Assembly: GCA_014526335.1 (NCBI GenBank)
Contig: JACTAT010000043.1
Coordinates: forward strand, 794,812 to 858,811
Source: Chrysaora quinquecirrha
Lineage: Eukaryota > Cnidaria > Scyphozoa > Semaeostomeae > Pelagiidae
DNA: 64,000 nucleotides
Direction of reading: 5' to 3'
Positions within the stretch are counted from its first letter, which is position 1; every line of letters starts with the position of its first letter. Positions 41,101-47,315 of the stretch are shown here, in pieces. The notes under the pieces are model-generated. The model was not told where the DNA came from and searched no databases. It worked only from the letters and a program-made list of their open reading frames with translations. The position numbers and the translations under genes are program-made.

Positions 41101-44050
41101 AAAGAAGTATGAGATCGCCGCGAGTTCATTTTCCCGAAAATTATGTTTGTTTTGCTACGTGCAAAAGTTCATTGCAGCCAAATGCCCCGTATTGTCTTGT
41201 TTGCGAAAGTTATTTCCAAAACCCTCGCATTTTCTTGCAATAGCGTACTGCGCAAAGAAATCTTTAGAAAAAGAAAGAGGCCTAGCTGGCTTTCTGCTCT
41301 GGATTTCAAGTCCAAAACGAGGCAAACAGAGGCAAACGTTTCAATTACTTCAAAGAGAAATTCTCAAAAACTCCCAAAGAAGGAAACTGTTCTTGACAAT
41401 CAATAAACATAACCTATTTTGTGATAAATTTTCAAGAAAACTAAGAAGTAAATAATTAATTATTTAGTATGGATCTTGTTTAAAAATGTAACTGCTGTGT
41501 CAACAGAATATTATGGCTATGTTCAGTTTCTTTAGCTTTTAGAGATGACGGAAATCCCGCTGACGGTTCAGCGCGCAAATAAAACTCATTTTGTTTCATT
41601 TCTAGAAGGTGTAGCTTGGCTAGTTAGCTTTGATAAGTTGACAAGTTGCGATCCTGCTATCCTGCATGTATCCTGCAAGGCTTGTGATACAACCAACCTC
41701 GTATTCATGCAAATATTACTAGTGCAAGGCTAGTTTCTTTCAATGATATCAGCAAAACTCCGCTAAATGGCCAGTCAGCAGGACCGAAATTGCAAGTGAA
41801 GGGCAAATATAGCACAAAATCTGTTCAAACAGTCTCAGTTAATCAATGAATCTCAATTTCAATAAAAATTGAAGGCAAGCCCAGCAAGAAAAAGTTTCAG
41901 CTCGGAGGCGAAACTTGCAGTCTTTACATTAGTCCAAGCAAGACTGAGAGAAATGAGTGCATGTTTCACTGCAAATTTTTTAGTTACCGAGTCTCGTGGA
42001 ATTACATAGGGAGCAAAAAACAGCTGCCACCAAGTCAAAAAAATCCTGCAGTAGAAACTTAGAGAAGTCTAGTTTGACCCGATGATCATTGACTTCTCCC
42101 ATAGTTGTTTTGTTTTAGTTGAAAGAGGTTGTAAATCTTTAAACTTGTATATTTAATAAAAAATACAAAAAGGGTTTGAAAATGAGAACTGATTCGATTA
42201 TACTCATTAAAGGTTCTAAACCGATTTCGACTTTCAATCAAGATGATGAGTTTTCTAAAGAACTGAAGTGATAGGCAACCTTAGTCGGCGGATCGAACCA
42301 TTGATTTGAGCTTTTGTGGCCCGGGGCCGAATAAAATTTCCTTATGAAATAAGGCAGTGCCATATGGCGTGTTACGTAGCTCATCTCAATTCTTGCAGTG
42401 AAAATTTGCAATGCTAAAGTTATGTCGTACCAAGAAACATACTTCTTGCGTTTTTTTTTGTTAAATTTAAAAAATTTAAAACGGGTAGCTTCGAATTTTA
42501 AACAAGAAACGCGCAGATTTTTCGTTTATTGTATATTGTTTTTAGCTGATAAACGCATTCCCTTTTGATAGAACTGGCCCGTTTTCTTGACAGGTTACCA
42601 TTTCTGATGGTGAATAATAACCATAATCATAGATAGAAGATTGGGGAAGTACAGTAAAGTTTAAAGAAATATCCTCTCTGTGGAAATGTTATATAATGCA
42701 TACGCAGTCTAGTAAGACTTCAAGGTTCCAATATGTAAACGTGACAATAATTATGCGCTCTGCCATGCACCCACAACAAACGGAAAAGGAGGAACCTTAA
42801 GACAAAAGCAAGACAAAGCACGCAGGTATCTTAGCTTGACAAACTCGTCAAGCAGCATTTTTGATTCGAGAAGGTTTCAATACATTGTGAAGATTCAGTT
42901 ACAGACTGGAAAGATATTCCAAGATAATTATTTAAAGAAAATTAGCCTTCATATACGAATGCAATGTAAATAAATAACAAGTTGGCTTTGCAGTTTTAAA
43001 AGTAAGGTAATGTTCAAAAAATAGACGACAGATGTTTTCGTTTTGTGTGAGATTGTACAATACTTGAATATCATTATGGAAAAGCAACTTGACGAACGAA
43101 TTGAAATTCTATTGATTATACATCATGAATGATTAATTAAAACCAAATCTGTTAGCAGTCGTGTGTTCTTCAAATTTCAGCTGCCATCCTTTGACCTGAT
43201 CATAAAACGTAATTTGCACATCACAAATAATCAAACTTTTAGCATTTCATTTTCTTTGTTCAAAAGAACTAGATCTTTGACTAACATCACAGTGAGCACA
43301 GCCTTGTCATAGGTGTAGGGCAAAAAAAATTCATTTAAATCAGCATATCTCATGTCCTGTCCCTCACCCTATTAGCAGCTTCAGAATTGCATCAAACGCT
43401 ATCCAAATAAGCAAACATCCATCTTAATAACAACTGCATTCAAAAGTTGGAAAACGGTTAAAGTTGGTAGAATCTTTTGTAAAATATATAAAAACAAGTC
43501 TTATCTCTTAAGAACTTTCAATGGAGGTATAAATTTAAAGAAACCGAGAGCAATATTCATCAAGTAAACAAGTTGTTTAAATTTAACAAAATTCTGTTAT
43601 CCAAAAAGTCTGGTATCCAGACAAAAACCAATGCAATATGACAACATATTGAAAAAGTTCGAGAATCGAATAAAGTAACTAACTTTAATGGATTTTTATA
43701 TTCAAGCTCTATATAAACGCTTTTTCAAATTGCAGCAGGTTTAGATATATAGATAGATATATGGATACATTAACAATTAGCTATATTTGTAGCTAATGTT
43801 TACTTAAAAATGAGTAGTTTGAATTGCAGTAGCTAGGCGCGTAAATAGCGAAACGAACCAGTTGAGATATTGTTTATAAACTGTATCACAATCACAAATT
43901 AAAAGAAAAAAGCAATAATTTTACTACTTACACTTGCAAAGAAACTGCACCTTTGTCGGCATGTATGTTATCAAAACTAACAGCAACAAGAAGTAGAAAG
44001 AATATCAGTCTTTCTTGTCGTTTGTTTATTTGGTGTGCAAGCTCCGCCAT
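576..44050 (-). CDS. CACNA2D-like: voltage-gated calcium channel alpha2/delta subunit, 25 exons located, 3' end beyond window
   Basis: Alpha2/delta subunits are secreted or membrane-anchored partners of Cav channels that raise surface expression and shape gating. I assembled exons on the minus strand from splice sites and phase. Exon ends: 44050-43932, 40828-40747, 40127-40017, 38783-38730, 37131-37008, 35928-35797, 34714-34654, 33664-33614, 33131-33032, 32491-32414, 32259-32170, 29193-29115, 26633-26584, 26021-25938, 24321-24265, 23727-23653, 15725-15645, 14976-14905, 9463-9402, 8964-8900, 8792-8753, 7942-7842, 2195-2102, 1405-1343, 691-576. Phases agree at every junction. The total is about 680 codons. 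The order is signal peptide, VWA-N, VWA with DRSGS, then Cache region, as in the family. Two conserved exons are not found (after 32170 and after 23653). Family membership is clear; the paralogue (2D1/2 versus 2D3/4) is not. Confidence 0.9.
3411..3760 (+). repeat. GAGGAATG-type microsatellite
   Basis: An 8-10-bp purine unit, aggaatgaag/aggaatgagg, repeats for about 350 bp with small changes. The minus-strand ORF across it (Ser/Phe/Pro/His repeat) is an artefact of the repeat. It lies inside the outer TIR element. Confidence 0.9.
3898..5175 (+). pseudogene. element protein, N-terminal part: SAP-like and NHL-like segments, frameshifted
   Basis: The frame opens after a stop at 3895 and reads SVTIASYGWLAFLSYDSK, a beta-propeller-like strand pattern. 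It then reads LKGRKKDLVNIATNLGI, which resembles a SAP helix-extension-helix (DNA-binding) motif, up to a TGA at 4366. The frame shifts to CVDSTLLYAANKLNGELVG and shifts again near 4700 to DLEKFAGSEEGSLDGPAEV and FKQPLGICTEFESVVYVCD, which fits NHL repeat spacing. It ends ...SCMTL where the nested copy is inserted. Two frameshifts mean it is not intact. The domain calls are my reading, with no search done. Confidence 0.6.
5182..6897 (+). mobile_element. second copy of the same TIR element nested in the first one's ORF
   Basis: It starts GAGGGGGGCTTTGGGG and ends with the complement form cccaaagcgcccctc. ACACTG occurs on both sides (5176-5181 and 6898-6903), a 6-bp target duplication. The insertion splits the host ORF between ...LLSCMTL and DIENCHATVH.... 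It carries a shrunken version of the same ORF (6039-6359, e.g. SLTEAHDLIKFCSDVL), so it is a deleted family member. Confidence 0.85.
6039..6359 (+). pseudogene. ORF remnant in the nested element copy
   Basis: The 106-codon frame reads KGSSCTAKSLTEAHDLIKFC and SENIKWVLNGPQ, parallel to KGSSYTVKSLAEAHGLIKFC in the outer copy, and then jumps to a segment parallel to the outer copy's C-terminal half (ISMLEHAWPFGA versus MSMLEYARSFGA). The middle is deleted and the end is truncated. Confidence 0.7.
6904..7542 (+). pseudogene. element protein, C-terminal part with acidic tail
   Basis: Directly after the nested insertion the frame continues with ENCHATVHTKQLNMSMLEYA, then TYWTAYYHTSRKSWYPKP and TVRQETTMAKHGTLPEFMYQ. 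It ends with an Asp/Glu-rich tail and a stop at 7540-7542. The acidic stretch spans about 70 residues. I do not recognise the globular part as a named family. I recall similar repeated proteins in cnidarian genomes, which supports a mobile origin but is memory only. Confidence 0.6.
7842..9463 (-). CDS. alpha2/delta exons for the Y.Y..SPFS and WPYC segments
   Basis: There are four exons: 9463-9402, 8964-8900, 8792-8753 and 7942-7842. They read MRVKKHTMEYHYFRTQ and SSPFSIGLTSSEFGYSII across the first junction, matching 'YYYTDI.GTPFSLGVAL'. Then KKSLETVQQVKGW joins WPYCSKVWNHKNL, matching 'W.YC......L'. The last exon ends NNNKPSM with a split Cys codon. An in-frame ATG at 9442 is internal, not a start: the exon acceptor lies upstream and the frame is continuous with the exon at 14905. 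Confidence 0.88.
9611..9772 (-). repeat. 3' LTR of the Ty3-type element
   Basis: This 162-bp copy matches the 5' LTR with only a handful of base changes and a short A-run difference, so insertion was fairly recent. Confidence 0.95.
10149..13287 (-). pseudogene. Ty3-type pol: zinc knuckles, protease, RT, RNase H, integrase
   Basis: On the minus strand, two CCHC knuckles (CHNCGG..., CHNCGKMNHFSKFC) lie near 13180-13075 and the protease motif DTGAS near 12870. The RT runs about 12300-11700 with LDLNQAFHQ and the MDDI active site. RNase H follows (TDHKPLEV). Integrase has KVWFPG and a C..C pair, then LHIDFYGPL and a later NSEVERFNQTLGKAL. There is a frameshift near 12300, a TGA near 11279 and another shift in integrase near 10430-10500. 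Confidence 0.9.
13278..13940 (-). pseudogene. Ty3-type gag, interrupted by a SINE
   Basis: Gag starts at ATG 13940 (MATISLQPVPEFN) and reads to about 13720, where a tRNA-derived SINE breaks it. It resumes at about 13535 with YDTAKAKLTAYF and DSYHTRLSTLAKPCEF, the usual capsid C-terminal pattern. Zinc knuckles follow in the next frame. Confidence 0.8.
13560..13715 (-). mobile_element. tRNA-derived SINE (family A) inside gag
   Basis: Read on the minus strand it begins tggcgtcgtggtgtaatcc (A-box-like), and further on has ggttcgagccc (B box). The same unit occurs on the plus strand at about 61018-61108 and, more decayed, at 39841-39950. Confidence 0.75.
14021..14181 (-). repeat. 5' LTR of the Ty3-type element
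   Basis: This 161-bp copy is followed on the minus strand by TGGCGACGAGG, in the position of a tRNA primer-binding site. Confidence 0.95.
14905..15725 (-). CDS. alpha2/delta exons between the DIRS and Ty3 insertions
   Basis: Exon 15725-15645 encodes LGKLSPQPNMDLDQLEF, resembling the family's 'KPNY..VDL.E.E' segment after Cache 1. Exon 14976-14905 encodes LRENMILQKRGMRKFEAFIK, resembling 'LRNAMV.RKTGKFS'. Both are phase 0/0, with a clear polypyrimidine acceptor for the first and a strong gtaagt donor for the second. They sit in a 2.3-kb island of host sequence between two retroelements. Confidence 0.85.
16522..16896 (-). repeat. DIRS split repeat B2
   Basis: Forms the downstream end of the element; matches B1. 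Confidence 0.92.
17095..18115. repeat. long-unit tandem repeat in the DIRS spacer
   Basis: The unit begins gcagggggtgt at about 17100, 17389, 17576 and 17870, so the units are about 289, 187 and 294 bp; the second is shortened by loss of the block from catccattttgg to gggcagaag. It fills most of the spacer between A2 and B2. Confidence 0.9.
18560..18963 (-). repeat. DIRS split repeat A2
   Basis: Matches A1 and directly abuts B1 with a 2-bp overlap. Confidence 0.9.
18962..19336 (-). repeat. DIRS split repeat B1
   Basis: Matches 16522-16896 at a constant offset of 2440 bp. Confidence 0.92.
19414..20388 (-). CDS. tyrosine recombinase of the DIRS element
   Basis: This continuous 324-codon frame is a phage-integrase-type recombinase that joins circular DNA to the target without a target duplication. 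It has an N-terminal SAM-like half (NTKKSYSAGEKQFLNFC), then the first catalytic Ar (FFGFLRISEF), the box II motif HSFRIGAAT (His..Arg) and the nucleophile Tyr in CYERYVRTP. It is intact from ATG to stop, unlike the RT, so this is the best-kept ORF of the element. Confidence 0.93.
   Translation of the reverse strand: MGRSISAETSHGHLATMNRDLNLYLSNSLASNTKKSYSAGEKQFLNFCFGFKLHELGPILPASEAVLCYFAVFLAKSVKHATIKSYLFAVKHLHLENSFNLDLGKCLRLQYVLRGIKRYQGKSSKIRRPITIDHLKLFFHLLQPNITGNFDSIMLWAAICLAFFGFLRISEFTCTQPLDSQKNLSFSDIQLLPTPNNPALLKINLKSSKTDPFRKGITLTIGKTDNEVCAVQAVQRYLLISPYQEGPFFRYKTGSPLSRTSFTQDIRALLSKSGLSSSEFAGHSFRIGAATSAAAAQMPSWLIKTLGRWTSDCYERYVRTPIQC
20340..22223 (-). pseudogene. reverse transcriptase and RNase H of the DIRS element, frameshifted
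   Basis: Successive frames carry one RT. 21858-21316 has IGLVPKKNSDKYRTIFHLS, MAKTDIESAFRQFP and VLPFGLRSA. 21218-20688 has the connection and thumb region (LEFLGIILDSHNMQ, LKQLQSLIGYLNF) and LYTDASGSQGYGV at the RNase H start. 20767-20337 continues with AWQELFAIVVA, AVVHVINTKRSKC and NEIADSLSR. At least three frameshifts separate these. The catalytic DD lies in the gap between frames near 21270 (HLLDDFLI). Confidence 0.85.
21964..23091 (-). CDS. gag-like ORF of the DIRS element
   Basis: The frame has 375 codons. The N-terminus is Lys/Arg/Ser-rich (MPKQKSSAARRSKRTATV). The middle is a helical region, and near residues 308-342 lies a Cys/His cluster (CRNFNRAVACHFTPC, then RHVCSRFGCGG). It is a plausible structural and nucleic-acid-binding protein of the element, given its position upstream of RT. 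Confidence 0.7.
   Translation of the reverse strand: MPKQKSSAARRSKRTATVASTASSRPNRAEEQGLQEDEGIVESQNDAHNAPRDNVSPPGIHLNRDQMEEIRGIISKTVEEQLSAVASKAAKTAVDLALGQKSTTPTLASLESIGVTSVPGQASQNITVHAVDGGFTPEIPPAYVKAIQNGEFFDLSKLLPENLHHLAANEPDGNLAVVIGPNSELKLTKRGSPKKIQDMNDWTSAFLVYTKIIVDKFPARARELVEYLDIIRYAAKYHSSLAWLLYDYKFRYKAANDKSLSWGLIDQQLWMRVFTVNQTQLIKDYNIFNNGPFSINEGVGARRVGTCRNFNRAVACHFTPCRFRHVCSRFGCGGSHPALECPLGGHSTTSASSVGSRTESRTESRTESNRRSNRK
23101..23504 (-). repeat. DIRS split repeat A1
   Basis: This repeat is near-identical to 18560-18963. It holds the upstream end of the element and its likely promoter. Confidence 0.9.
23653..29193 (-). CDS. alpha2/delta exons after the VWA gap (VWA C-terminus into Cache 1)
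   Basis: There are five exons with matching phases. 29193-29115 encodes IRVFTFVVGPP and LKDMACKNKG, matching VWA 'VRVFTF.VG' and 'KWMAC.NKG'. 26633-26584 encodes GYFLRIPSVGTVWETVT across the junction. 26021-25938 encodes SYIKVLSRPVGV, matching 'YL.VLSRP'. 24321-24265 encodes LVSTGSTPVF, matching the Cache start 'LVITGTLPVF'. 23727-23653 encodes SELLGVMATDVPVKDM, matching 'LLGVVGTDVPVKEL'. The expected next strand, 'GYAFAI.NNGY.L.HP', does not follow: the DIRS-type element starts 149 bp downstream. Confidence 0.93.
25617..25855. mobile_element. small TIR element with TTAA target duplication
   Basis: CACTCGCACAGAGCCACGTC begins at 25617 and its exact complement ends at 25855. TTAA flanks both sides (25613-25616 and 25856-25859), as for piggyBac-type elements. 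At 239 bp it is too short to encode a transposase. It contains the tRNA-like cloverleaf at 25661-25731. Confidence 0.75.
25661..25731 (-). tRNA. tRNA-like gene, anticodon AGA by position, short variable loop
   Basis: The 71-nt minus-strand sequence folds as a cloverleaf: a perfect 7-bp acceptor stem (TAGCCAG/CTGGCTA), D arm GCTC..GAGC, a 5-bp anticodon stem with one T-T mismatch, loop CTAGAAT, and a T arm GCAGG/CCTGC. The loop places AGA at 34-36, which would be Ser, but Ser tRNAs have a long variable arm and this has 4 nt. The B box (GGTTCATATCC) has one off-consensus base. I read it as a tRNA-derived sequence in a mobile element, not a sure functional tRNA. Confidence 0.55.
27486..29002. 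mobile_element. 1.5-kb TIR element with subterminal motif arrays
   Basis: Ends CACTGTAAAACA at 27486 and complement TGTTTTACAGTG at 29002. The left end carries many copies of tgtccataa-type motifs and the right end many agggacaa-type motifs, so they face each other. No clear target duplication. Short open stretches inside (for example near 28060-28110 and 28570-28640 minus strand) do not resolve to a known transposase. It sits in the alpha2/delta intron between exons 29115 and 26633. Confidence 0.65.
29551..31653 (-). mobile_element. hAT-type DNA transposon, degraded
   Basis: The ends are cagggccgccgagag at 29551 and its near-complement ctctcggcggtcctg ending 31653. Both are followed inwards by gggcccc-rich arrays. 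The transposase remains lie on the minus strand. I could not see an 8-bp target duplication. Confidence 0.8.
29768..31176 (-). pseudogene. hAT transposase remnant
   Basis: Minus strand: 31176-30820 reads DCRGQGYDNAANMSGKYNG and CACHSLNLCGEDSA, the hAT (ZMYM/DUF4371-type) catalytic-core pattern around an Asp. 30493-30065 holds helical linker. 30092-29871 reads MPVTVASAERSFSKLKLIKT, the hAT C-terminal dimerisation motif. The frames differ and the N-terminal zinc finger is missing. Confidence 0.85.
32170..33664 (-). CDS. alpha2/delta exons 8-11 (VWA domain, MIDAS first half)
   Basis: Exon 8 (33664-33614) encodes YIQGASSPKDVVILID and joins exon 9 (33131-33032) to form DRSGSLLGLR, the DxSxS metal-binding loop. 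Exon 9 continues with IAKLAASVIVDTLSTNDFF. Exon 10 (32491-32414) starts FNNESKLICCED and exon 11 (32259-32170) holds STSTANWKAGLEMAFKIL, which includes the MIDAS threonine region. MIDAS residues let VWA bind a divalent ion and contact the channel. Exon 8 ends at a GC donor (CG|gcaagt) instead of GT. The strand with the second MIDAS Asp (TDG) should follow exon 11 and is not found. Confidence 0.92.
34654..37131 (-). CDS. alpha2/delta exons 5-7 (VWA-N core, WQYFGS and RRRPW motifs)
   Basis: Exon 5 (37131-37008) encodes YDAHFGVPINTTASVVHIPT, the family's conserved 'N.SFSAVHVPT.VY' segment. Exon 6 (35928-35797) encodes LSWQYFGSAEGIHRQYP, matching 'LIWQYFGSAKGFFRQYPG'. Exon 7 (34714-34654) encodes DLYDARRRPW, the family's 'YD.RRRPWYIQ' motif that leads into VWA. 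Phases run 0/1, 1/1 and 1/2. The exon 5 donor is a weak gttcgt, but reading through it meets a stop at once, so the splice is needed. Confidence 0.93.
37264..37671. mobile_element. mariner-type MITE (complete copy)
   Basis: CACGCTTTTTTT near 37266 and its complement AAAAGCGTG near 37669, flanked by TA on both sides. Inside each end lies aggttccttataaa in inverted form (aaggaaccta left). Related copies are at 56819-56985 (left part only) and 58045-58440. Confidence 0.7.
38730..40828 (-). CDS. alpha2/delta exons 2-4 (VWA-N region start)
   Basis: Exon 2 (40828-40747) encodes VEYWADLIGNE and enters in phase 2, completing the Val codon left by exon 1. Exon 3 (40127-40017, 37 codons) gives ELAAELANKVEQFF, matching the family's amphipathic helix (LVKKLA..MEEMF type). 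Exon 4 (38783-38730, 18 codons) is Lys/Glu-rich (ILAEKAEKAEKDF), like the EAAEEA stretch of vertebrate homologues. All three have good AG/GT borders. The helix pattern rather than strict identity supports the assignment. Confidence 0.8.
39841..39950 (+). mobile_element. tRNA-derived SINE (family A), decayed
   Basis: ggcatcgtggttaaaccagc and tcaagagctt...gtagcgtcacagtcaaggg parallel the other family A copies with many changes. Confidence 0.5.
40829..43931. other. alpha2/delta intron 1, no recognised content
   Basis: About 3.1 kb of AT-rich sequence. The plus-strand ORFs near 41143-41455 and 41545-41733 have no codon pattern or motif that I recognise. No repeat with identifiable ends. Confidence 0.4.
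43932..44050 (-). CDS. alpha2/delta exon 1: start codon and signal peptide
   Basis: The ATG at 44050-44048 opens 39 codons. After a charged start (MAELAHQINKRQER) comes a hydrophobic core, LIFFLLLVAVSF, typical of a signal peptide for ER entry. The exon ends in phase 2 at a strong donor (GT|gtaagt). It is the most upstream exon I can tie to the gene; the next upstream sequence on this strand is intergenic, so it is the best start. Intron 1 is about 3.1 kb. Confidence 0.75.
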
Positions 44051-47000
44051 TTTCTGAGGATACTTTCAAATGTGAATTCCAGAGTTTCGATTATCTCAGG
44101 CAGCTGGTTTCTTTCCACGACGCAAGGAAGCAATAGGATGACTGACTGTCGTATTTACAACAGAAATATATTCAATTAGCCACAGAACTCTTTCACATTA
44201 TGAATCTTTAACAAACAAATCTACTGCCATACTTGTCATAAAAATGAAATACATTATGTTTAAAAAGAGAAAAACAGTCAACTCGCTAATTTCCTTCAAT
44301 ATCATTTGATATTTGTCGACAAAAAACTTGCCTCTCGCTCTTTGTTGTTAAAAGTTGGATTTCCTCTTTAATTTGCTTGGGTATTAAAGTGTTAGCAGCA
44401 AATACCCTAATCTTGAATGGACTAACCCAAGCCAATTTTTTATTAACTAAGACTTTTATTCTTTTTATCAACAATTGGCGGATAAGTCAACATCTGAATT
44501 GATTGGCATACACCGTGGATGATTAATCCAGTTCAATGAACTTCAACGTTGTCTGGAGAAGCGTAGCTGGAATAAGAGCCTCTTCAGTTTAAAATCAATG
44601 CGTGAAAATCATGATACTCCTTCAAGTAAATAACAAAAGAAAACACATAAACAAACTTTCCCATTTTAAGTTTCTTAGAAATGAGCAGAAAGTTTAGACC
44701 CGGCCTAACACGCCTCATTTCAAGAGAAGCGTATACAAAAACAAGTACATTTTTCATTTCATTTCATTATTATAGACTTGCAACAAGTTACAGAGCGTCG
44801 TCTACTTTACCTACAAAACAAGTATTTATAGTTTGATTATAATATAGTCAATATATAAAGTAATTACTGTAAAGGCGATTTTATTAGATATAGATCGAGC
44901 AGCAAATGCTAGTTTAGAGCTGGGTTCTTTCTCATTGGTCATTATGAAAATAAATCTCGGTTTTCGGGGGAGCAGAGCAAAATTACGGGAATGTGAAGTA
45001 AAGTGTCCAAGAGCTTTTTCCTTTCCTCTGAGTAGGCTGGACATTCTAGAAGAAAATGCTCTTCATTTTCGACATCTCCTAAATTGCAATTTTTGCACAG
45101 CCGGTGTTCTTCCGAGGTGTCTTTCCGTCTACCAAGCTCAATTTCCAAGCTGTGGTCGCTGCATATAAATTTAGATAACAGTCGTCTAGAGTCTCCGTTT
45201 TTCAAAGCAAAATATTCTTTCTGAAAGCGGGTCTTAAAAAGATTATAGGTGCGCAATGTATTTCCACCTTTCCCACTGACCCCATTCGGGGAGCTAATCT
45301 TAACTTTCCAGTACTGATGGAATGTACTTTCAAGGCGTTTGGATACAAGTCTCTTGAAGAAGGCTGGTTTTAAAAGATTTAATCTATCCTGATCAATGTC
45401 AAGAGCCTTGCAAAGACCCAGCGATTTGAGCCCTTTGAGTTTAAGTTGACACTTTCCTTAAAAGCTTTATGTACTAAGAAGTCATTTTCTGAAGTAAGCA
45501 GCCTGTGGTAATACACGAGTGCATGCTTAAAGATCGCTAGTTTCAAAGGCAATCTCCCTAATTCACCCAATACAGCGAGGTTACTACATGAGTTAACCCC
45601 AAGGGTTCTTTAACAGAATTTTATATGCTGGTTTTCGGTATCTGGCAAATGAGATTCCATAAGATACGCAAACGGGTTATCAATTGCATTGAGATGTCTG
45701 ATTTGGCGAGCGTTCAGCTGTGTCCATATCTCACAGCTGTATAGAAGAATAGGTTTTATAGCAGTTTTATAGTACAAGCCGATGCAGGAATTGATAAGTA
45801 AAAAATCTACATGACAAACAAAACAGCAAAAAAATCATTCCAATAAGACGAGTTCACTAGTAGACTAGTTCTCTAGAAGACATGCTAAGTCTTGAATAGA
45901 GGTTACTCCAAGAGGAAACTTATCGTTTGCAGTCGCAAGAGTTGAAGATTGGCGGGAGAGGAAATAAATGGGTCAATGCCCATTCGCAACACAGTGAGGG
46001 ATGTTATCAATGCAGGTCGCAAGGATACTAGACACCGTCCCGATAGTCACAAACCTGCCAAATGGGATGAAGTATACAATTTCGCATTTAAGAATATGAA
46101 TGAAAAGAAATATAAGCAAACTATTTCTCCTTTTCAAACTTTATTTTTAAAATCTTTCCTACGGTAGCTACAATGTAAAGCTAAATCCCAAATGCGCGAA
46201 TTGTTTCAATTCTTTGAATTGAAAATATTTCAAGAAAAGGTCTGTTTGGTAGAGTTTTAGGCAATTCTTGTATTTCAAGATAACTCTGCTCTTATTTCTA
46301 TCATTACTAATTTCTTATAATCTATTGTTCATTATCTATTATTTTTAAATTAAACCATGTGCTAACAGAGTTCAACACCAAGGGCGAAGTCATTTTTTCC
46401 AGCAAGTTTGAAGTATAGCAAATGAAGCAGATATTGAAGAAATTATTGGTTTCCCCAGTAGGGAGAACTTCACCGCATATACCTTCTCTTTGAGCAGCCA
46501 AAGGTTATTGTTGGAAGCAGTTACATAGAAGTGGAAAAACATGCAAAATCGTCTCTAGCTATACCAGGGAAGTTGCCTGAAGCCAGAGCAATGCAGGGAA
46601 TCTAAAAAGGAACAAGGAAAATATGTATTAGAAGTTTCTCATAAATTTAACTAATATCCCGTTTACAGGTATGTTTACAAAATCTGGATAACGATCGGGA
46701 TAGAGGATTGCTTTAACACGGCAAGTTTGTTATCAGGATAGGAATTGTATCCAGATAGACTAGGGTGGCGCAATTTTGTAAAAACGCGTGCGCAACACGA
46801 ATGTTTCTGGCTCATATTTCATCGTCTTTCCAAACAAGTTCAAAAATGTCTAGCTATGATTTCCTCCTTGTATTTCGATTCTTGTTAAATGGGGTAAAAA
46901 AGTACTACGAATGAAGTTTTGGGAACTGACACTCTTATACAAAATTAAGCCACCCTTTGACCATCAACATGACATCTTTATCAATTGGTTACCGTCCTTG

Positions 47001-47315
47001 TAAAACATAGACACCACACGCGTACATGAGAAAATGAAATAAGAAACCAAAACAGGATAAACGATACATATATATGAATAAATGATAAACCTACAGATTA
47101 GCCATACAATATAGTGCATCACCGCACTTAAGAAACCAGATTCATCCAACGCATTGTTTATATACAATAGACCATTTCTATATCCATTGTCTTTTTCGTA
47201 CTTGCCGGGACTTAACTGTACGTTTGCCTACCATCGTTTAATATACTAAATGTATACTAAGGGATGTACATAACAAATATAATAACGTGCAAAGATATTT
47301 TCTTACCCTTGTGAA
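44051..47315. other. intergenic spacer between AOPEP 3' end and alpha2/delta 5' end
   Basis: About 3.3 kb. It holds the LINE fragment at 44940-45790 and otherwise AT-rich sequence with no exon I can support. It must contain the alpha2/delta promoter (just above 44050) and the AOPEP 3' UTR, but I see no TATA box or clear polyadenylation signal close enough to name. Confidence 0.5.
44940..45790 (-). mobile_element. LINE (non-LTR retrotransposon) 3' fragment
   Basis: Minus-strand frames give a broken RT C-terminal region: LYSCEIWTQLNARQIRHLN and LGELGRLPLKLAIFKHALVY, then LCKNCNLGDVENEEHFLLEC, the Cys/His motif found after RT in many LINEs. It is cut at both ends and frameshifted. It lies between AOPEP's 3' end and the alpha2/delta start. 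Confidence 0.75.
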
